From positions 288,947,205-289,011,204 of the forward strand of contig NC_064616.1 of NCBI RefSeq assembly GCF_023898315.1: a stretch of 64,000 bases of DNA, written 5' to 3'. The notes below the pieces were generated by a model, which was not told the DNA's origin, made no database searches, and worked only from the letters and a program-made list of their open reading frames with translations. The position numbers were made by a program, and so were the translations under genes. Positions 32,991 to 43,769 of this stretch are shown here, one piece after another; the first letter of the stretch is position 1; every line of letters starts with the position of its first letter. This DNA comes from Schistocerca nitens. Its lineage: Eukaryota > Arthropoda > Insecta > Orthoptera > Acrididae.

Positions 32991-33731
32991 GATATTGCAG
33001 TGCCCGTGTTACTCTGAATCACGATGCAAAGTTCCTTTGGACATGGATGCATTTCCAGAGGAACAGGCTCTTCGGTGACTACAGCCGTTATGAAATACGT
33101 TAAATGTATTCGAAACTGCGAAAATGGACAACCACCAACCGTAGAATGGAATGACGACAACGAAAATTTGTGCCAGACAAGGACTCGAACCCGTATTTCC
33201 CTCTTGTAGCGAGTAGTCGCCTTGCTATTTGGCTATCTGTGCACGAGTCACGGCCAGACCCTAACTTCGATATGTCGTCAACCATGCGTCTACAACCCGT
33301 ACTCGTACATTCATTATGTATATTCCCTTTGAGGTGAGCCATTTTACATGAAAGACGCTTGCCCAGTATTGAGGATAAATACGATATTGCAGTGCCTGTT
33401 TTACTCTGAAAAACGATGCGAAGTTCCTTTGGACATGCAGGCAATGCCGTGACTGCAGACGTTATGAAGTACATTAAATGTATTCGCAATTGCGAATATG
33501 GACCACCATCAGCTGTAGAAAGTTTGTGCTGGACCGGGGCTGAAACCCGGATTATCAGCTAATCGCTAGCGGTTGCCTTACCATTTGGCCATCTGTGCCC
33601 GAATAACGGCCAGACCTAAGCTTCCACACGTCGACAACCACGAGTCTACAACCTGTACTCGTACAGTCATTAAATACGATATTGTAGTGCCTGTGTTATT
33701 CCCAATTACGATGCAAAGTTTCTTTGGAAGC
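32991..33731 (-). repeat. Tandem array of a tRNA-like (SINE-like) unit, 2 copies plus a partial one
   Basis: Units start with GATATTGCAGTGCC at 32,991 and 33,383 and with GATATTGTAGTGCC at 33,678 (partial), giving lengths of 392 and 295 bases. Each full unit contains TTCCTTTGGACATG and, reading on the minus strand, CACAGATAGCCAAATAGCAA (A-box-like) with the B-box GGGTTCGAGTCC in the first unit. In the second unit the B-box reads GGGTTTCAGCCC, so it has decayed. The array sits inside a Jockey-like ORF1. It could be a SINE family that tandemly duplicated on or after insertion. Confidence 0.75.
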
Positions 33732-35652
33732 TGTCTGGCGGTGGCATCCATTAGTTGGTTTAGAACTCGTGGGGGTAGTGGTTGAGGGAGTAGCGCGGTT
33801 TGCACGTGCTTGCATTGTGTAGTACGTTGATTCAGTCTCAATGCAGGATAGTTTTGGTTGTTGAGAGCAACAAATGGTTTTTTTCCGCAGCTTCCCCTTT
33901 TAGCTTTGCTTTCGCCTTCATCTGTTGGGTCGTTGATACACAAGCAGGGCACTTTCGATGGTTAGTAGGGTGTGCTCCATCGTAGTGGACACATTTTTCT
34001 TAGCGTCGCGTGGCTTTCTGGAGAGATTGCTAAATTGCTCATTTCCATATCTGACACAACGATGATTTGCATTGCATAGCAATTCCGCGAACAATGTTTA
34101 AATCTTTGGCATCTGTAACATTTTGTAGGGCTGTCGGCCTTTTTGAAGGATTCAGTCCTGCACTTCAAAATAAGAATGAATCGTATTTGGTAAATGGTGT
34201 TTCAGTTTGGGCAACTGGCAATAGCTACGCAGAATATGGCCATCTTTCCAGTCTGTAGTACTCCATCTATTTATCCAAATTTTTTTTAATGCAATAACGC
34301 TTTGCACATTGTAATTCAGCTCCTTGAGAGTGTAACGATCTTGGATTACCTCCTCTTCTATTGGGAGAGCACGTAGTATGACTTGTACGAACATCTTGGG
34401 ATCTAAGTCGTAGGTATGGAACTGAATGTTGCTTATGGTCCGATTTTTGATAATGTGCTGAAAATCGTCAGTATTGTCAAGTTGAATTTTAACCGTGTCA
34501 CCGCTGTCGGCACCCAGAATTTTACTTTTCGACCCTGGCTGCAGTTCATTGAGCTGTTGAAGGTAACCGCCAGTCATATTACATGTTATGAGAGGAAGTC
34601 TGTACTTCTACCTGCCTGTGATGCCCTTAGGTGGGGAGCGTTGGGCGTGTCATGAATTAACACGCGAACCTATTTGAGACTGGTACCTTCACCTGCATAT
34701 CTACTTCCTCACTATCCTGTGGGATGATGATCACTGTGCCAACTGGTTACGCACTGATAACCTACCTCTTACAATGGCTGTCAGGTGCCTGTTGCGTTTC
34801 GCATTATGTTCGTGGCTCTTTTCGCGTCTGTTTGTGCTGTTTCGTCATGCAGGGCTGTGGTAAACTAGATGGCTGCCACAGCGGGATGGGGTAGAATTCT
34901 GCACAGAGGCAGTTAGTTTAGACGGCTGACAGAAGTAAAAGTCCATCAGATATAACACAGGGTGTGTCAGATGCTCCTATTTAACAGTCAAGGTAGCCGT
35001 TGCAGTGCTGAAAGTATTCTACTCAATAGTGGTTCACCATGCAGCACCACGAGCCATGGTTTGGAGTAATCCCTCATCTCAGTAGACGTACAGTGGGAAC
35101 TTTGCAGCGTGGTATACTAGCGGCATGGATCGCACGACAAATTGGCTCTCTTTTAACATATGAATAAATCGCACGCAATAGAACTCGCAGACCGTAAGCT
35201 ACGTGTTCGGCGAGCAACGGAAGCCAGGCGGAAATACCAAAGTGCATAGAAGAAAGGTGATCGGAGTGCAGGGAGCAGGCGTTCTCTAGCGACAGCAGCT
35301 CTCGACGAATTGATGGAAAATACAATTTCTTTGCTTTGTCCTTTTGAGGTGCGTCCTCTCGTACACATGATTTTGTACATAAAGGCAATTTACCTTTTTC
35401 ATCTTCGTTAATTTTTGGCGTAATAGTGCAGAAGTCTTTATATTTGGTTTCCATTAGCTGTATTATGGTATGGCTTTGGGGTGAAGGGCTTTTGGGAATA
35501 GATCCGTCATTTGCCTTACAGCCAAAGAAAACCTTCAAAACCCTGGCCGGCACTGCTGGTTTTACTTCCTTGTTATACAGCTGTTTTGCAGCTGCTGTCA
35601 TCTCACACTTAGCTTCTTTCCCTGTAGCAGCAAGTTTATCGGGGTTCGTCAA

Positions 35653-36810
35653 ATATTTGCCTGAAGCGACTATTTAGTCCGTTTGAGCGGTCATGCTGAG
35701 CTGAGTCCATACGTACATAAAAGCTTCTGAGTCAGGGTCCAAGTTTGACTATCGTGCAACTGGTCAGGCTCTCAATTTTATGCCCAGAGAACGGCATCTG
35801 ATTGGCTGGATTACATTATGAAGACATCATGGAAATATCGCGTACTGATGTGGCACCCTTTACTTCCATAGATTATGTTTCCGCTCTCAATCCAGCGTCC
35901 CTGACATTGGATAATGGAGGCAATCATCGAAAGCTTGGAATCTGATGCAGCAAGTAAACCAAGAAACTTTTATCCAAGGACTCCATTCCAAAATACTCCA
36001 TAGTCATATTAGTTTCCTCTATGGAGGGACACATAGCGAGCAGTGTTCTCCGGCTGGAGAAGCTGGGCCTGAAACAGTCACCGCTGCTGAGTAATAAGGC
36101 TTTTCTACAGTGCTACCGTGACGAGTAGAGTTCACCGAAGTTCGCAATAATCAAACACCATATATGAACTGCTACAGTGAACATAAATTTACAGAACACA
36201 AGCCATGCTACCGTCAAGGAGAAGATAAGTCATACGAGGTATGAACTTGATGCCAACGCTCATTCTTTATTTAAACGCAGTCGGTTTCTGCCTGCTGATC
36301 TGTCGCCAAGGGACTGGGAATCGATGCACATGTCTTTGGCTGCATAACAACGAACTAATTTCAGCAAGACAACGGCGAAGCAAACCTACAAATTTGGGCA
36401 CCTTAACAGTAAACAGGGAACTACTGGGTCCAGTGGCATTCACTGCATTGTCATCATCTTCTCGCACAAAGAACTTGATGAATCCTCCATCTCAGTTCTC
36501 AGTAAAGTGCTAAACGTTGTTCCAGGTCCAAAAAAGTTATCAGTTGCCGTAGTTATCAGTTTGAGTAAAACGAGACGTATGGCCTCAAGAGGTGAGAGAT
36601 GAGGTAAGGCTTACCACTAGCCAGATTCCAGAGACAGCCAGGCCCGCTAGATCAAATACTATCATGGGCTGAAATCGTTGGAGAAAGATGAAGAGTTATT
36701 CGTCTTACTGGTCGACAGGGGGAATGATACAGTTATCCTCAAGCCTACAGACTTGCATGATGTAATTTCGCCACCATTTCAGAGCAAGAGCAGTGAGAAT
36801 GTTTGGAAGA
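35653..36810. other. Unrecognised region with a dispersed repeat
   Basis: No protein domain was seen. About 35,880-36,025 shares blocks with 57,830-57,975 (GGCAATCATCGAAAGCTTGG versus GGCAGTAATCGAAAGTTTGG; GCAAGTAAACC versus GCAAGTAAATC; TTTTATCCAA in both). They therefore belong to one dispersed repeat family that I cannot name. Confidence 0.5.
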
Positions 36811-36814
36811 GTAT

Positions 36815-37350
36815 AGCAGCTACTGGTAACTGGCGGACGCAGAGCGTTTGCATTATGGTTATAGCAACCGAGCTGTTGAATTATTGTCAAACGAACCAGG
36901 CTCGCTTATTGAAACCTGCCGGCACTGCGGTAATCCACAGTCCTTGCAGTGCAGCGGGAGGGATTCCTCTACCAGCGGGTTTCAATGGTGTTGTCGAGTA
37001 CGTGACTACATTTGGCGCATTGGGACAACAGATGTGCTGCTAACTTGTATAAATAACTGTAATTTTTGTAGCAGTTTCATTCCCAGCCCAACAGTTCTGT
37101 CAGGACATGTCAGCTATGCCAGGCGAGGGGAAAACATGGAGGAGCTAGCTGCTGTTACGACTTCGAGTCCCCATCGCAGTATAGCTACCTGCACTAGATC
37201 TGCACTCCGGACTTAGTACCACAGCAGAGCGGGCCTTCTGGTCTCACTCCAGCAGCAACTGGACTCCTCCCCAGGTGCTGTGATCCACATCCCGTGCATA
37301 GCAGCAGACTTCTGCCACTGCGGTGGACGCGCCTCCGCACTACACACAAG
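36815..37350 (+). repeat. Direct repeat, copy 1 (possible LTR or duplicated segment)
   Basis: Pairs with 38,240-38,930. Shared blocks include GGTTATAGCAA, TTGTATAAATA followed by GTAATTTTTGTA, CAGTTTCATTC, CTATGCCAGG, TTCGAGTCCCCATCGCAG and CACTCCAGC. The TATAAATA block would suit a promoter of an LTR, but I see no TG/CA ends, primer-binding site or gag/pol between the copies. Confidence 0.6.
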
Positions 37351-38239
37351 TGGCTGCCTGGACTGCAGTAAGCAGTGGACTCGCTGCCCCTTTCGCTACG
37401 CTGATGGAGCAAGGGTTTTATAGATACTGGGGGAAGAATTTTGAAGACTGTGTTTGAAACAGCAGATGCCAGTGATTGAACGAGACAGTGGGGGCGGTGA
37501 AGTAGTTCGCCGAGGACAGCAAGTCGGTGGTGGAGTGACATACCACGCAGATCGTAAGCTTGGAGATCAGAGTGTTGAACAATACGCATATGACATGACA
37601 GCTGACGAGCGTTTTGATGGAGTACACAAAGGTATGAGAGGAAACCGTAAATCTGGATGTGGGAATCATGCAAGCACAGTTGATGTGCTGGATGCTAGAG
37701 CCACTACGACAAGACTGTTGTAATGGTTAACAGACAGCGTATGGGACGAGTGGCAATGGCTTGTTCACAGGAAGCTATTCATCATGCATCGTGTGGGAGC
37801 TGAGTGATATCATACTGGCACCAGAGCAATACCTGTTGGGAAAAAGCCATGAAGGATTGCAAAGAGAACCGCCAAGCGCACATCACTGACAGGATGTGGA
37901 AGTATAAAGGCATAATGTGATGTGCATTCCAAAGGAACTAATGGACTGTTAAGTGGGGTAGTAATAAGCAACCTAGTAGCGTAAGAAGAAATCTAGGAAG
38001 TAAGGTTTGTAAGTAAAATACGGCTCTGAATCTTGTGGGGGAACGGGGGCGGGGGGGGGGGGGGGGGGCTGTCTGACACTCTTATAATGAAAACTTATGC
38101 TGTACATTTGATATTCTGTTGTACACCATCGTAAGTGTTACTAGATGGGCCGAGCCTTCCTGCTAGGTGGGGGGAGCGGAGGAGCTATAGAGTAGTGCCT
38201 CTACCATTTACTTCAGGGTCACGTCAGTTAGAATATGTG
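37351..38239. other. Segment between the direct repeats, no recognised gene
   Basis: Short open frames on both strands without domains. A run of 18 G at 38,051-38,068 is the only striking feature. Confidence 0.5.
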
Positions 38240-38930
38240 GAGGAGTACTGCAGTAGCCACTGGTAGCTGACGGGTGCAAGATGTCATTTCGGTTATAGCA
38301 AACGAACTATTCAGTTATTCCTGGGTGGAACGTGCCAGCACAACCGTGATGCACAGTTCTAGCAGTATAGGCAATAGGATTCCTCAAGTAGCCAGTTCTG
38401 GTCGTACTGCCGAGTTTGCAACTAGAAGGCATAACAGATGTATCACTACCTTGTATAAATAGTTATAATTTTTGTACCAGTTTCATTCACAGCCTAGCAG
38501 TTCTACCAGGAGGTGGAGGCTATGCCAGGTGAGGGGATAACATGGAACAGCCAACAGTAGTCATGGGTTCGAGTCCCCATCGCAGGTTCGAATCCTGCCT
38601 CGGGCATGGATGTGTGTGATGTCCTTGGGTTAGTTAGGTTTAAGTAGTTTTAAGTCTAGGGGACTGATGACCTCCGATGTTAAGTCCCCTAGTGCTTAGA
38701 GGTATTTGAACCATTTGAACCCCATCGCAGTTCCAGTTCCCCGCACTAAGTCAGGACTCAAGATTTAGTATCATAACGCAGCGGGTCTTCCAGACTCACT
38801 CCAGCTGCAGCCTGACTTGCCCAGGGGCCGTGGGCCGTATACCCTGCACGTCAGCGACTTTCACCCCTGTGTGATAGGTGTTCCTCTGAGAAACACACCA
38901 GCTGCCGCATGGATGTGATCATTCACTACA
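38240..38930 (+). repeat. Direct repeat, copy 2, interrupted by a SINE
   Basis: Matches 36,815-37,350 in the same orientation with clear divergence. A 5'-truncated SINE at 38,586-38,719 has inserted in CCCCATCGCAG, which copy 1 keeps uninterrupted (near 37,170). Confidence 0.6.
38586..38719 (+). mobile_element. 5'-truncated SINE, common family
   Basis: It starts inside the B-box (GGTTCGAATCCTGCCTCGGG) and runs through the shared body to CATTTGAAC. 11-bp duplications CCCCATCGCAG lie at 38,575-38,585 and 38,720-38,730. The last five duplicated bases (CGCAG) are also SINE sequence, so microhomology may have helped at the junction. Confidence 0.88.
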
Positions 38931-39241
38931 GTGATCGCCGCCACAGCAACATTTGTCTTCGTGTGGCGCTAACGCTTGGAGCAACTTGCGCAACTGTGTC
39001 GCGTGCCACGCGCTGAGTGCAGACGTTAGCAAAGCCTGAACGTGAGTGTTGCAACCAGCTGGCCAGGACGCTGGCTGACATATTGCTGGCCACCAAACCT
39101 TTTTCCCTGTACTGGGGACGTGGTCACTGATAAAGTGCTGATGTACGAGTGGAAAATAAACTATTAATATTGACAGCCGCTTCTCTCAGGGACTTCATTG
39201 GCCTACTACCCTCCGCCATCTGCCACCCCCCGGGGCAGCTA

Positions 39242-41780
39242 TAATAAGAAAGTAGGTATGTTACTGGAAGACAGAACATACCAGATTCTCAAATGAAATC
39301 CCGCATCTTACAAGGGAACCTCCCCATCGCACCCCCCTCAGATTTAGTTATAAGTTAGTTGGCACAGTGGATAGGCCTTGAGAAACTGAACACAGATCAA
39401 TCGAGAAAACAGGAAGAAGTTGTGTGGAACTATGAAAAAACAAGCAAAATATACAAACCGAGTAGTCCTTGGGCAACATAGGCAATATCAAGGATGATGT
39501 GCGCAGAGGAGCGCCGTGGTCGCGTGGTTAGCGTGAGCAGCTGCGAAGCGAGAGGTCCTTGGTTCAAGTCTTCACACTAGTGAACAGTTTAAATTTTTAT
39601 TTTCAGACAATTATCAGAGTTCAGGCACTCACACATAATCAACTTCGCTCTCCAAAATTCCAGGACATGTTCAGATTCGCTTGGACATATGCAGGATTTG
39701 ACGGTCTACACACGGAAAAATTTGAAAACGTTATAAACATGTTTTGACAGAGCACAGAGAAAACTGTGCGACTGTGAAACTGTTGCATTCATTTGTTGCA
39801 GTTTATGTGACGCACTCTTATGTTTTCATCACTTTTTTGGGAGTGATTATCACATCCACAAGAAAACCTAAATCGGGCAAGGTAGAAGAATCTTTTTACC
39901 CATTCGCCAAGTGTGCAAGTTACGTGGGTCGACAACATATTCCTGTCATGTGACGCACATGCCGTCATCAGTGTCGTATAGAATATATCAGACGTGTTCT
40001 CCTAGATCAAATGTTTTCGGTTCCCATTGGAGAGGCACGTCCTTTCGTCTACTAATCGCACGGTTTTGCGATGCGGTCGCAGAACGCAGACACTAAACTT
40101 ATTACAGTGAACAGAGACGTCAATGAACGAACGGACAGATCATAACTTTGCGAAAATATAAAAGTTAAAATTTTCACTCGAGGGAAGATTTGAACCAAGG
40201 ACCCTTCGCTCCGCAGCTGCTCACACTAACCACGGGACCACGTCGCTCCTATGCTCATATTATCCTTGTTATTACCTATGTTGCCCATGGACTACTCAGT
40301 TTGTATATTTTGCTTATTTTTTCATAGTTCCACACAACTTCTTCCTGTTTTCTCGATTGATCTGTGTTCAATTTTTCAAGACCTATCTACAGTGCCAAAT
40401 TATAACTAAATCTGAGTGGGGTGCGATGGGGAGGTTCCCTTGTTAGCAGGAACACAGAGGAGCTAATAGAGAACTCTGACCTTCCTCACGAACGTATGAA
40501 GAATTTAAGGCTAAAATCACCTAGGCCATCTAGGTTGTATGATGTGCCCAAAACACACAAAGATGGCGTACCACTGAGATCATCTGTTACTGCTGTCAGA
40601 TCTCCTACATACAGGCCCGCGAAGTACTTAACTAAATTAATTATACCTATAGTTCACCACTGTAGACATCGTATTAAGAACGAACATATTTTTGTTGTCA
40701 TCATAAAGGATGAGGATTGGTTCTACTGAAGTCATGATCAGCCTCAGCATGATCTCCCTTTTTACGAAAGAATCAGTGGAAGATACCTCAAAACTATTGG
40801 ATGCTCGTTTCCACCCTGAAATTTTGAAATTATTTTAGTACATCTTAATGACCACTTATTTTTTGTACAGTGGTAATTATTGTGAAATAACTGATGGAAG
40901 AGTCATGAGAAAGGTGTTATCACCAGCTATAGCTGATTTTTTTAAATGTAGGATATTGGGAACGAGTGTTTAACACTGATTCCTTCCGTCAATACCGCTT
41001 TTTCAGAAGTGTTTGCGATAGATTTTTGATCTGGCAGCATGGCAGTGAGGCGCTAAAGCAGTTCATCGACCATATGAATGGTATACATCACAACATTAGA
41101 GTGGCAGTGCAGTTGAAGAAGGAAGTGAAGTAGCTTTCACCATTCGCTGAGAAGGGAACTGTTCTTAACTCCTTAATTCACAGAACCACGACTATTTCGA
41201 ACAAGGACCACCTCGGCTCCGAGATTAACCATTTGACGACGTATTCTGAAGGAACGGGTACTCTGCGCGTTGTATTAGGACGACACTGTTCAGGAAACTA
41301 AGACGCAACGCTGTTTTATCAAGCCAGAAGGACCAACACAGAGAGCAGCTTCCATTCTGCAAGGAATCAGACCAGTCTTGCGGCCACCCATGAAAATTAA
41401 AGAACTGTTGCGACCAGTTAATCTCGGCCAGAGAGTGGGAGAGATCTCTGCCTGTGAGTGCCAGAGATCTATAACATTTCTTGCGAGTATGGTAAAAATT
41501 ATTTGGGCCAGCCTATACGGACTGTTGCTGATCGCTGTGTTGAGCATCAGCGTCACCTTAAATACAGGAATTCACAAAAATTGCCGGTGGCTGAGGACTG
41601 CCTGTTAAATAAACACATATTTGAATCAATGAAAATACTTACTCACGTGTCGAACTATTGGGACTATGTAATCAGGGAAACAACTGAAATTGGACTATGT
41701 AATAACAGCTTTAATAGAGACACCAGCTATGCAGTTAGTAATTTATTACTTTTTTTATTTATACCTGCTGCACTACAATG
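39242..41780 (+). pseudogene. Penelope-like element (reverse transcriptase plus GIY-YIG), interrupted
   Basis: The N-terminal fragment KVGMLLEDRTYQILK lies at 39,250-39,295. After the inserted TIR element the frame resumes with RLYDVPKTHKDGVPLRSSVT (typical LYGLPKIHKPGVPLRPI block) at about 40,540, YRPAKYLTKLI, then in other frames SLFTKESVEDTSKLLDARF, TDGRVMRKVLSPAIADFF and FIDHMNGIHHNIRVAVQLKK. The active-site YADD-type block is not readable. The C-terminal GIY-YIG endonuclease region is at 41,440-41,600 (YNISCEYGKNYLGQPIRTV, the usual YxIxCxxCxxxYIGQT block) followed by VSNYWDYVIRETTEIGL. Many frameshifts; dead. Penelope-like elements use target-primed reverse transcription with this nuclease. 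Confidence 0.85.
39311..40442. mobile_element. Non-autonomous DNA transposon with about 300-bp TIRs, each holding a tRNA-like module
   Basis: The ends are CAAGGGAACCTCCCCATCGC (from 39,311) and its complement GCGATGGGGAGGTTCCCTTG (to 40,442). The arms match closely for about 300 bases (39,311-39,600 and 40,140-40,442). TTA on both sides (39,308-39,310; 40,443-40,445) looks like a 3-bp target duplication, and removing the element rejoins the Penelope-like sequence. Inside each arm is a tRNA-like stretch, in the left arm GTGGTCGCGTGGTTAGCGTG (A-box-like) and TCCTTGGTTCAAGTC (B-box-like). The centre keeps a peptide remnant QALTHNQLRSPKFQDMFRFA (about 39,618-39,680), probably from a lost transposase. 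A TWA target would fit PIF/Harbinger, but the family is not established. Confidence 0.8.
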
Positions 41781-41784
41781 ACCG

Positions 41785-42480
41785 GTTCACTAGGAACCTA
41801 TAGCAGGCCGTAACTGTGCATAACATTAATTTTGCCATTTTACAAAAGAAATCAGCTATATATATTATACCTGTTGTATAACGTAATATATACTAGAATG
41901 AATTTTGAAAATAAAGAAACAAATAAAAATATAACAGCATAGAAAAACTAAAATCTACAACATTTCTACGTGTATTTGGAATCCTATGAAACCAGTGACA
42001 CCCTTGGATGTGCGTCGAGTCTTGACATTTCCATAGTTTCTCACTACACTGCTTCTACCCGTACGTGTATTACTATGGACCCTTCTCGATTTTGTGTCCT
42101 GGCAGGAGTCAAGCCACCACAGGGTGTTTCAGGTGAACCTATATTACTACAACTACTTTCTACAACATAAAAATGGAAACTTTCACAATATGATTTGTGG
42201 ACAGCCTTGGGCCTATGGAATGTCGAATTGACAGGTTATCTATTACAGTCCCAGGATTGGATCAGCATCCTGGAGTAACCTGTGGCTGTAAAACGTGATC
42301 TTCTCCTGAGTGAGACCCAGAGGAAGCGTTTGCGGTTCGGACCGTCGGCACGTCGGGTCTCAAAGCCGCATGAGGCTGTGAAAAATGCTCGGTCCTAGTG
42401 GCAGGTCTTATTCTAACATTGTATGGATTCATGACGTTACACTCTTCCTCCTATGACTTCTCTCATCTTACATTACGCTT
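41785..42480. other. No recognised feature
   Basis: AT-rich downstream flank of the Penelope-like element with an AATAAA-like stretch at about 41,910-41,935. No domain or repeat head was recognised. Confidence 0.5.
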
Positions 42481-42970
42481 CACATCCTCTGTTGACTTAA
42501 ATCTACTCCTAAGCTTCCAGAATACTGGTGGTAACTATTAATTTCAGTTGTAAATATCTTATTTGATATTCTGTCAACTGCATTCCAGAGTTCTGTGTTT
42601 TCGACCCTTTTTCCCATGGTAGTATTAGGTGTTACTGTCGTTCTAGCCACATAATTGTTCGGGCACTGCAGAACAATGTCGGGAGGTCCCCTCATGACCC
42701 CAGCCACGAAGGTTTGTGGAGCGCATTTCAAACGGCATACAGGCCGTACCCTGTTCAAAAGTGTACCATTCCCCTACAGGGATGGATGTGCATCAGTTGA
42801 GGTCTATCCCTGATATTCGGAAATATAGTATGAACTTTGCGCCCCATATCCAATGAGTGCCAATCACGCTGCCACTCTTGCATCTTGTAGTTCCGCAGGC
42901 CTAACCTGTTATCCACTCTAGTTCCGGTGATACAAAAAACCTTTTCCTGGTTTCCCACATTCAACCAGTA
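42480..42970 (-). pseudogene. R1-like LINE ORF2, C-terminal part
   Basis: The minus strand reads EWQRDWHSLDMGRKVHTIFP then IRDR, and after a frame change GPPDIVLQCPNNYVART. This resembles the C-terminal region of R1-type ORF2 proteins (WQxxWxxSxxGRxTYxxFP, then a Cys/His region ending in a VLxxCP-type block). Together with the reverse transcriptase at 43.8-44.9 kb and the endonuclease at 46.4-47.4 kb it outlines one element broken by insertions. Confidence 0.6.
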
Positions 42971-42984
42971 TCTGGATAGAATGA

Positions 42985-43300
42985 GATTTTCACTCTGCAG
43001 CGGAGTGTGCGCTGATATGAAACTTCCTGGCAGATTAAAACTGTGTGCCGAACCGAGACTCGAACTCAGGACCTTTGCCTTCCGCAGGCAAGTGCTCTAC
43101 CATCTACCAGTTCTGCAAGGTTCGCAGGGGAGCTTCTGTGAAGTTTGGAAGGTAGGAGACGAGAAACTGGCAGAGGTGAAGCTGTGAGGACGGGTCGTGA
43201 GTTGTGCTTGGGTATCTCAGTTGGTAGATCACTTGTCTGCAAAGGTCCCGAGTTCGAGTTTCGGTCCGGCACACAGTTTTAATCTGCCAGATAGTTTCAG
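42985..43300. mobile_element. Palindromic element with two opposed tRNA-like halves
   Basis: Bases 43,029-43,084 (CTGGCAGATTAAAACTGTGT, then CGAGACTCGAACTCAGGACC) are the reverse complement of 43,236-43,293 (GGTCCCGAGTTCGAGTTTCG, then ACACAGTTTTAATCTGCCAG). The right half reads as a tRNA-like module: GGGTATCTCAGTTGGTAGAT (A-box) and GAGTTCGAGTTTC (B-box). Upstream lies ATGAGATTTTCACTCTGCAG, which I associate with a widespread orthopteran repeat. It separates the R1-like C-terminal part from its reverse transcriptase. Confidence 0.8.
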
Positions 43301-43769
43301 GATCTGGCTACGTGGTATCGGCCAGTTACGTCCATAGGTTCAGTTTCCATTGTAACCAACAGTGTTTCAGCAGGAGCCGTACTGAAGACACCAGTCAGCC
43401 GAAGAAATACACCCCCCTCGGCCCCGCCTCAGGATGCTTCTGTAACGCTGGTAACGGAGCTGGGACGCCCACGCACTTGCGGCGAAGCCCACTGTTGCAG
43501 AGAAAAATACGCTATGGTAGGTTTTCACAGCATGTGACGAAAGTTTGTACTGAGCTGTCCCATACGTGGTAATTTGTACCTAATTTTATGTGTTCTTGGT
43601 GTGGCAATTGTTACATGCACCATAAAATTTCTCCTTCCATCCAATAGCTCTTCGAGATATCTGATTCTGTTACTGCGGTGAACTGGGTCTTCTAGTACAT
43701 GACAAATTTCCCTTTAATACTATATATCTGTCTTACGGGCAGCCATAGTAAGTTTATTGTTAGCGCACC
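43301..43769. other. No confident feature
   Basis: Lies between the palindromic element and the R1-like reverse transcriptase relic and may be degraded LINE sequence. No domain is readable. Confidence 0.4.

Larger units (their letters stand above)
32185..35652 (-). pseudogene. Jockey-like LINE ORF1 (Gag-like), broken
   Basis: On the minus strand from 35,652: an N-terminal part with Lys/Ala-rich sequence; at 34,577-34,152 a region resembling the pre-zinc-knuckle domain of Jockey Gag (FHTYDLDPKMFVQVILRALP, EEEVIQDRYTLKEL); at about 34,110 one zinc knuckle CYRCQRFKHCSRNC (CX2CX4HX4C); then NNQNYPALRLN at about 33,870. The coding sequence is interrupted by a tandem tRNA-like array (32,991-33,731), and a CA microsatellite at 32,448-32,502 has expanded in the region after it, reading as Thr-His repeats. 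The protein ends at about 32,185, five bases before ORF2 sequence begins. Gag-like ORF1 proteins bind element RNA. This copy is dead. Confidence 0.75.

Noticed and set aside
32991-33731. CRISPR-like array
   Set aside because: Only two and a partial unit of 300-390 bases with no short repeat/spacer structure, in a eukaryotic setting.
35074-35652. 192-codon minus frame as an independent host gene
   Set aside because: It is in line with, and upstream of, the Jockey-like Gag domains, so it is better read as the ORF1 N-terminal region, although it has no diagnostic motif itself.
38051-38068. Run of 18 G as a G-quadruplex regulatory site
   Set aside because: A plain homopolymer in unannotated repeat DNA; it may be a sequencing or assembly effect.
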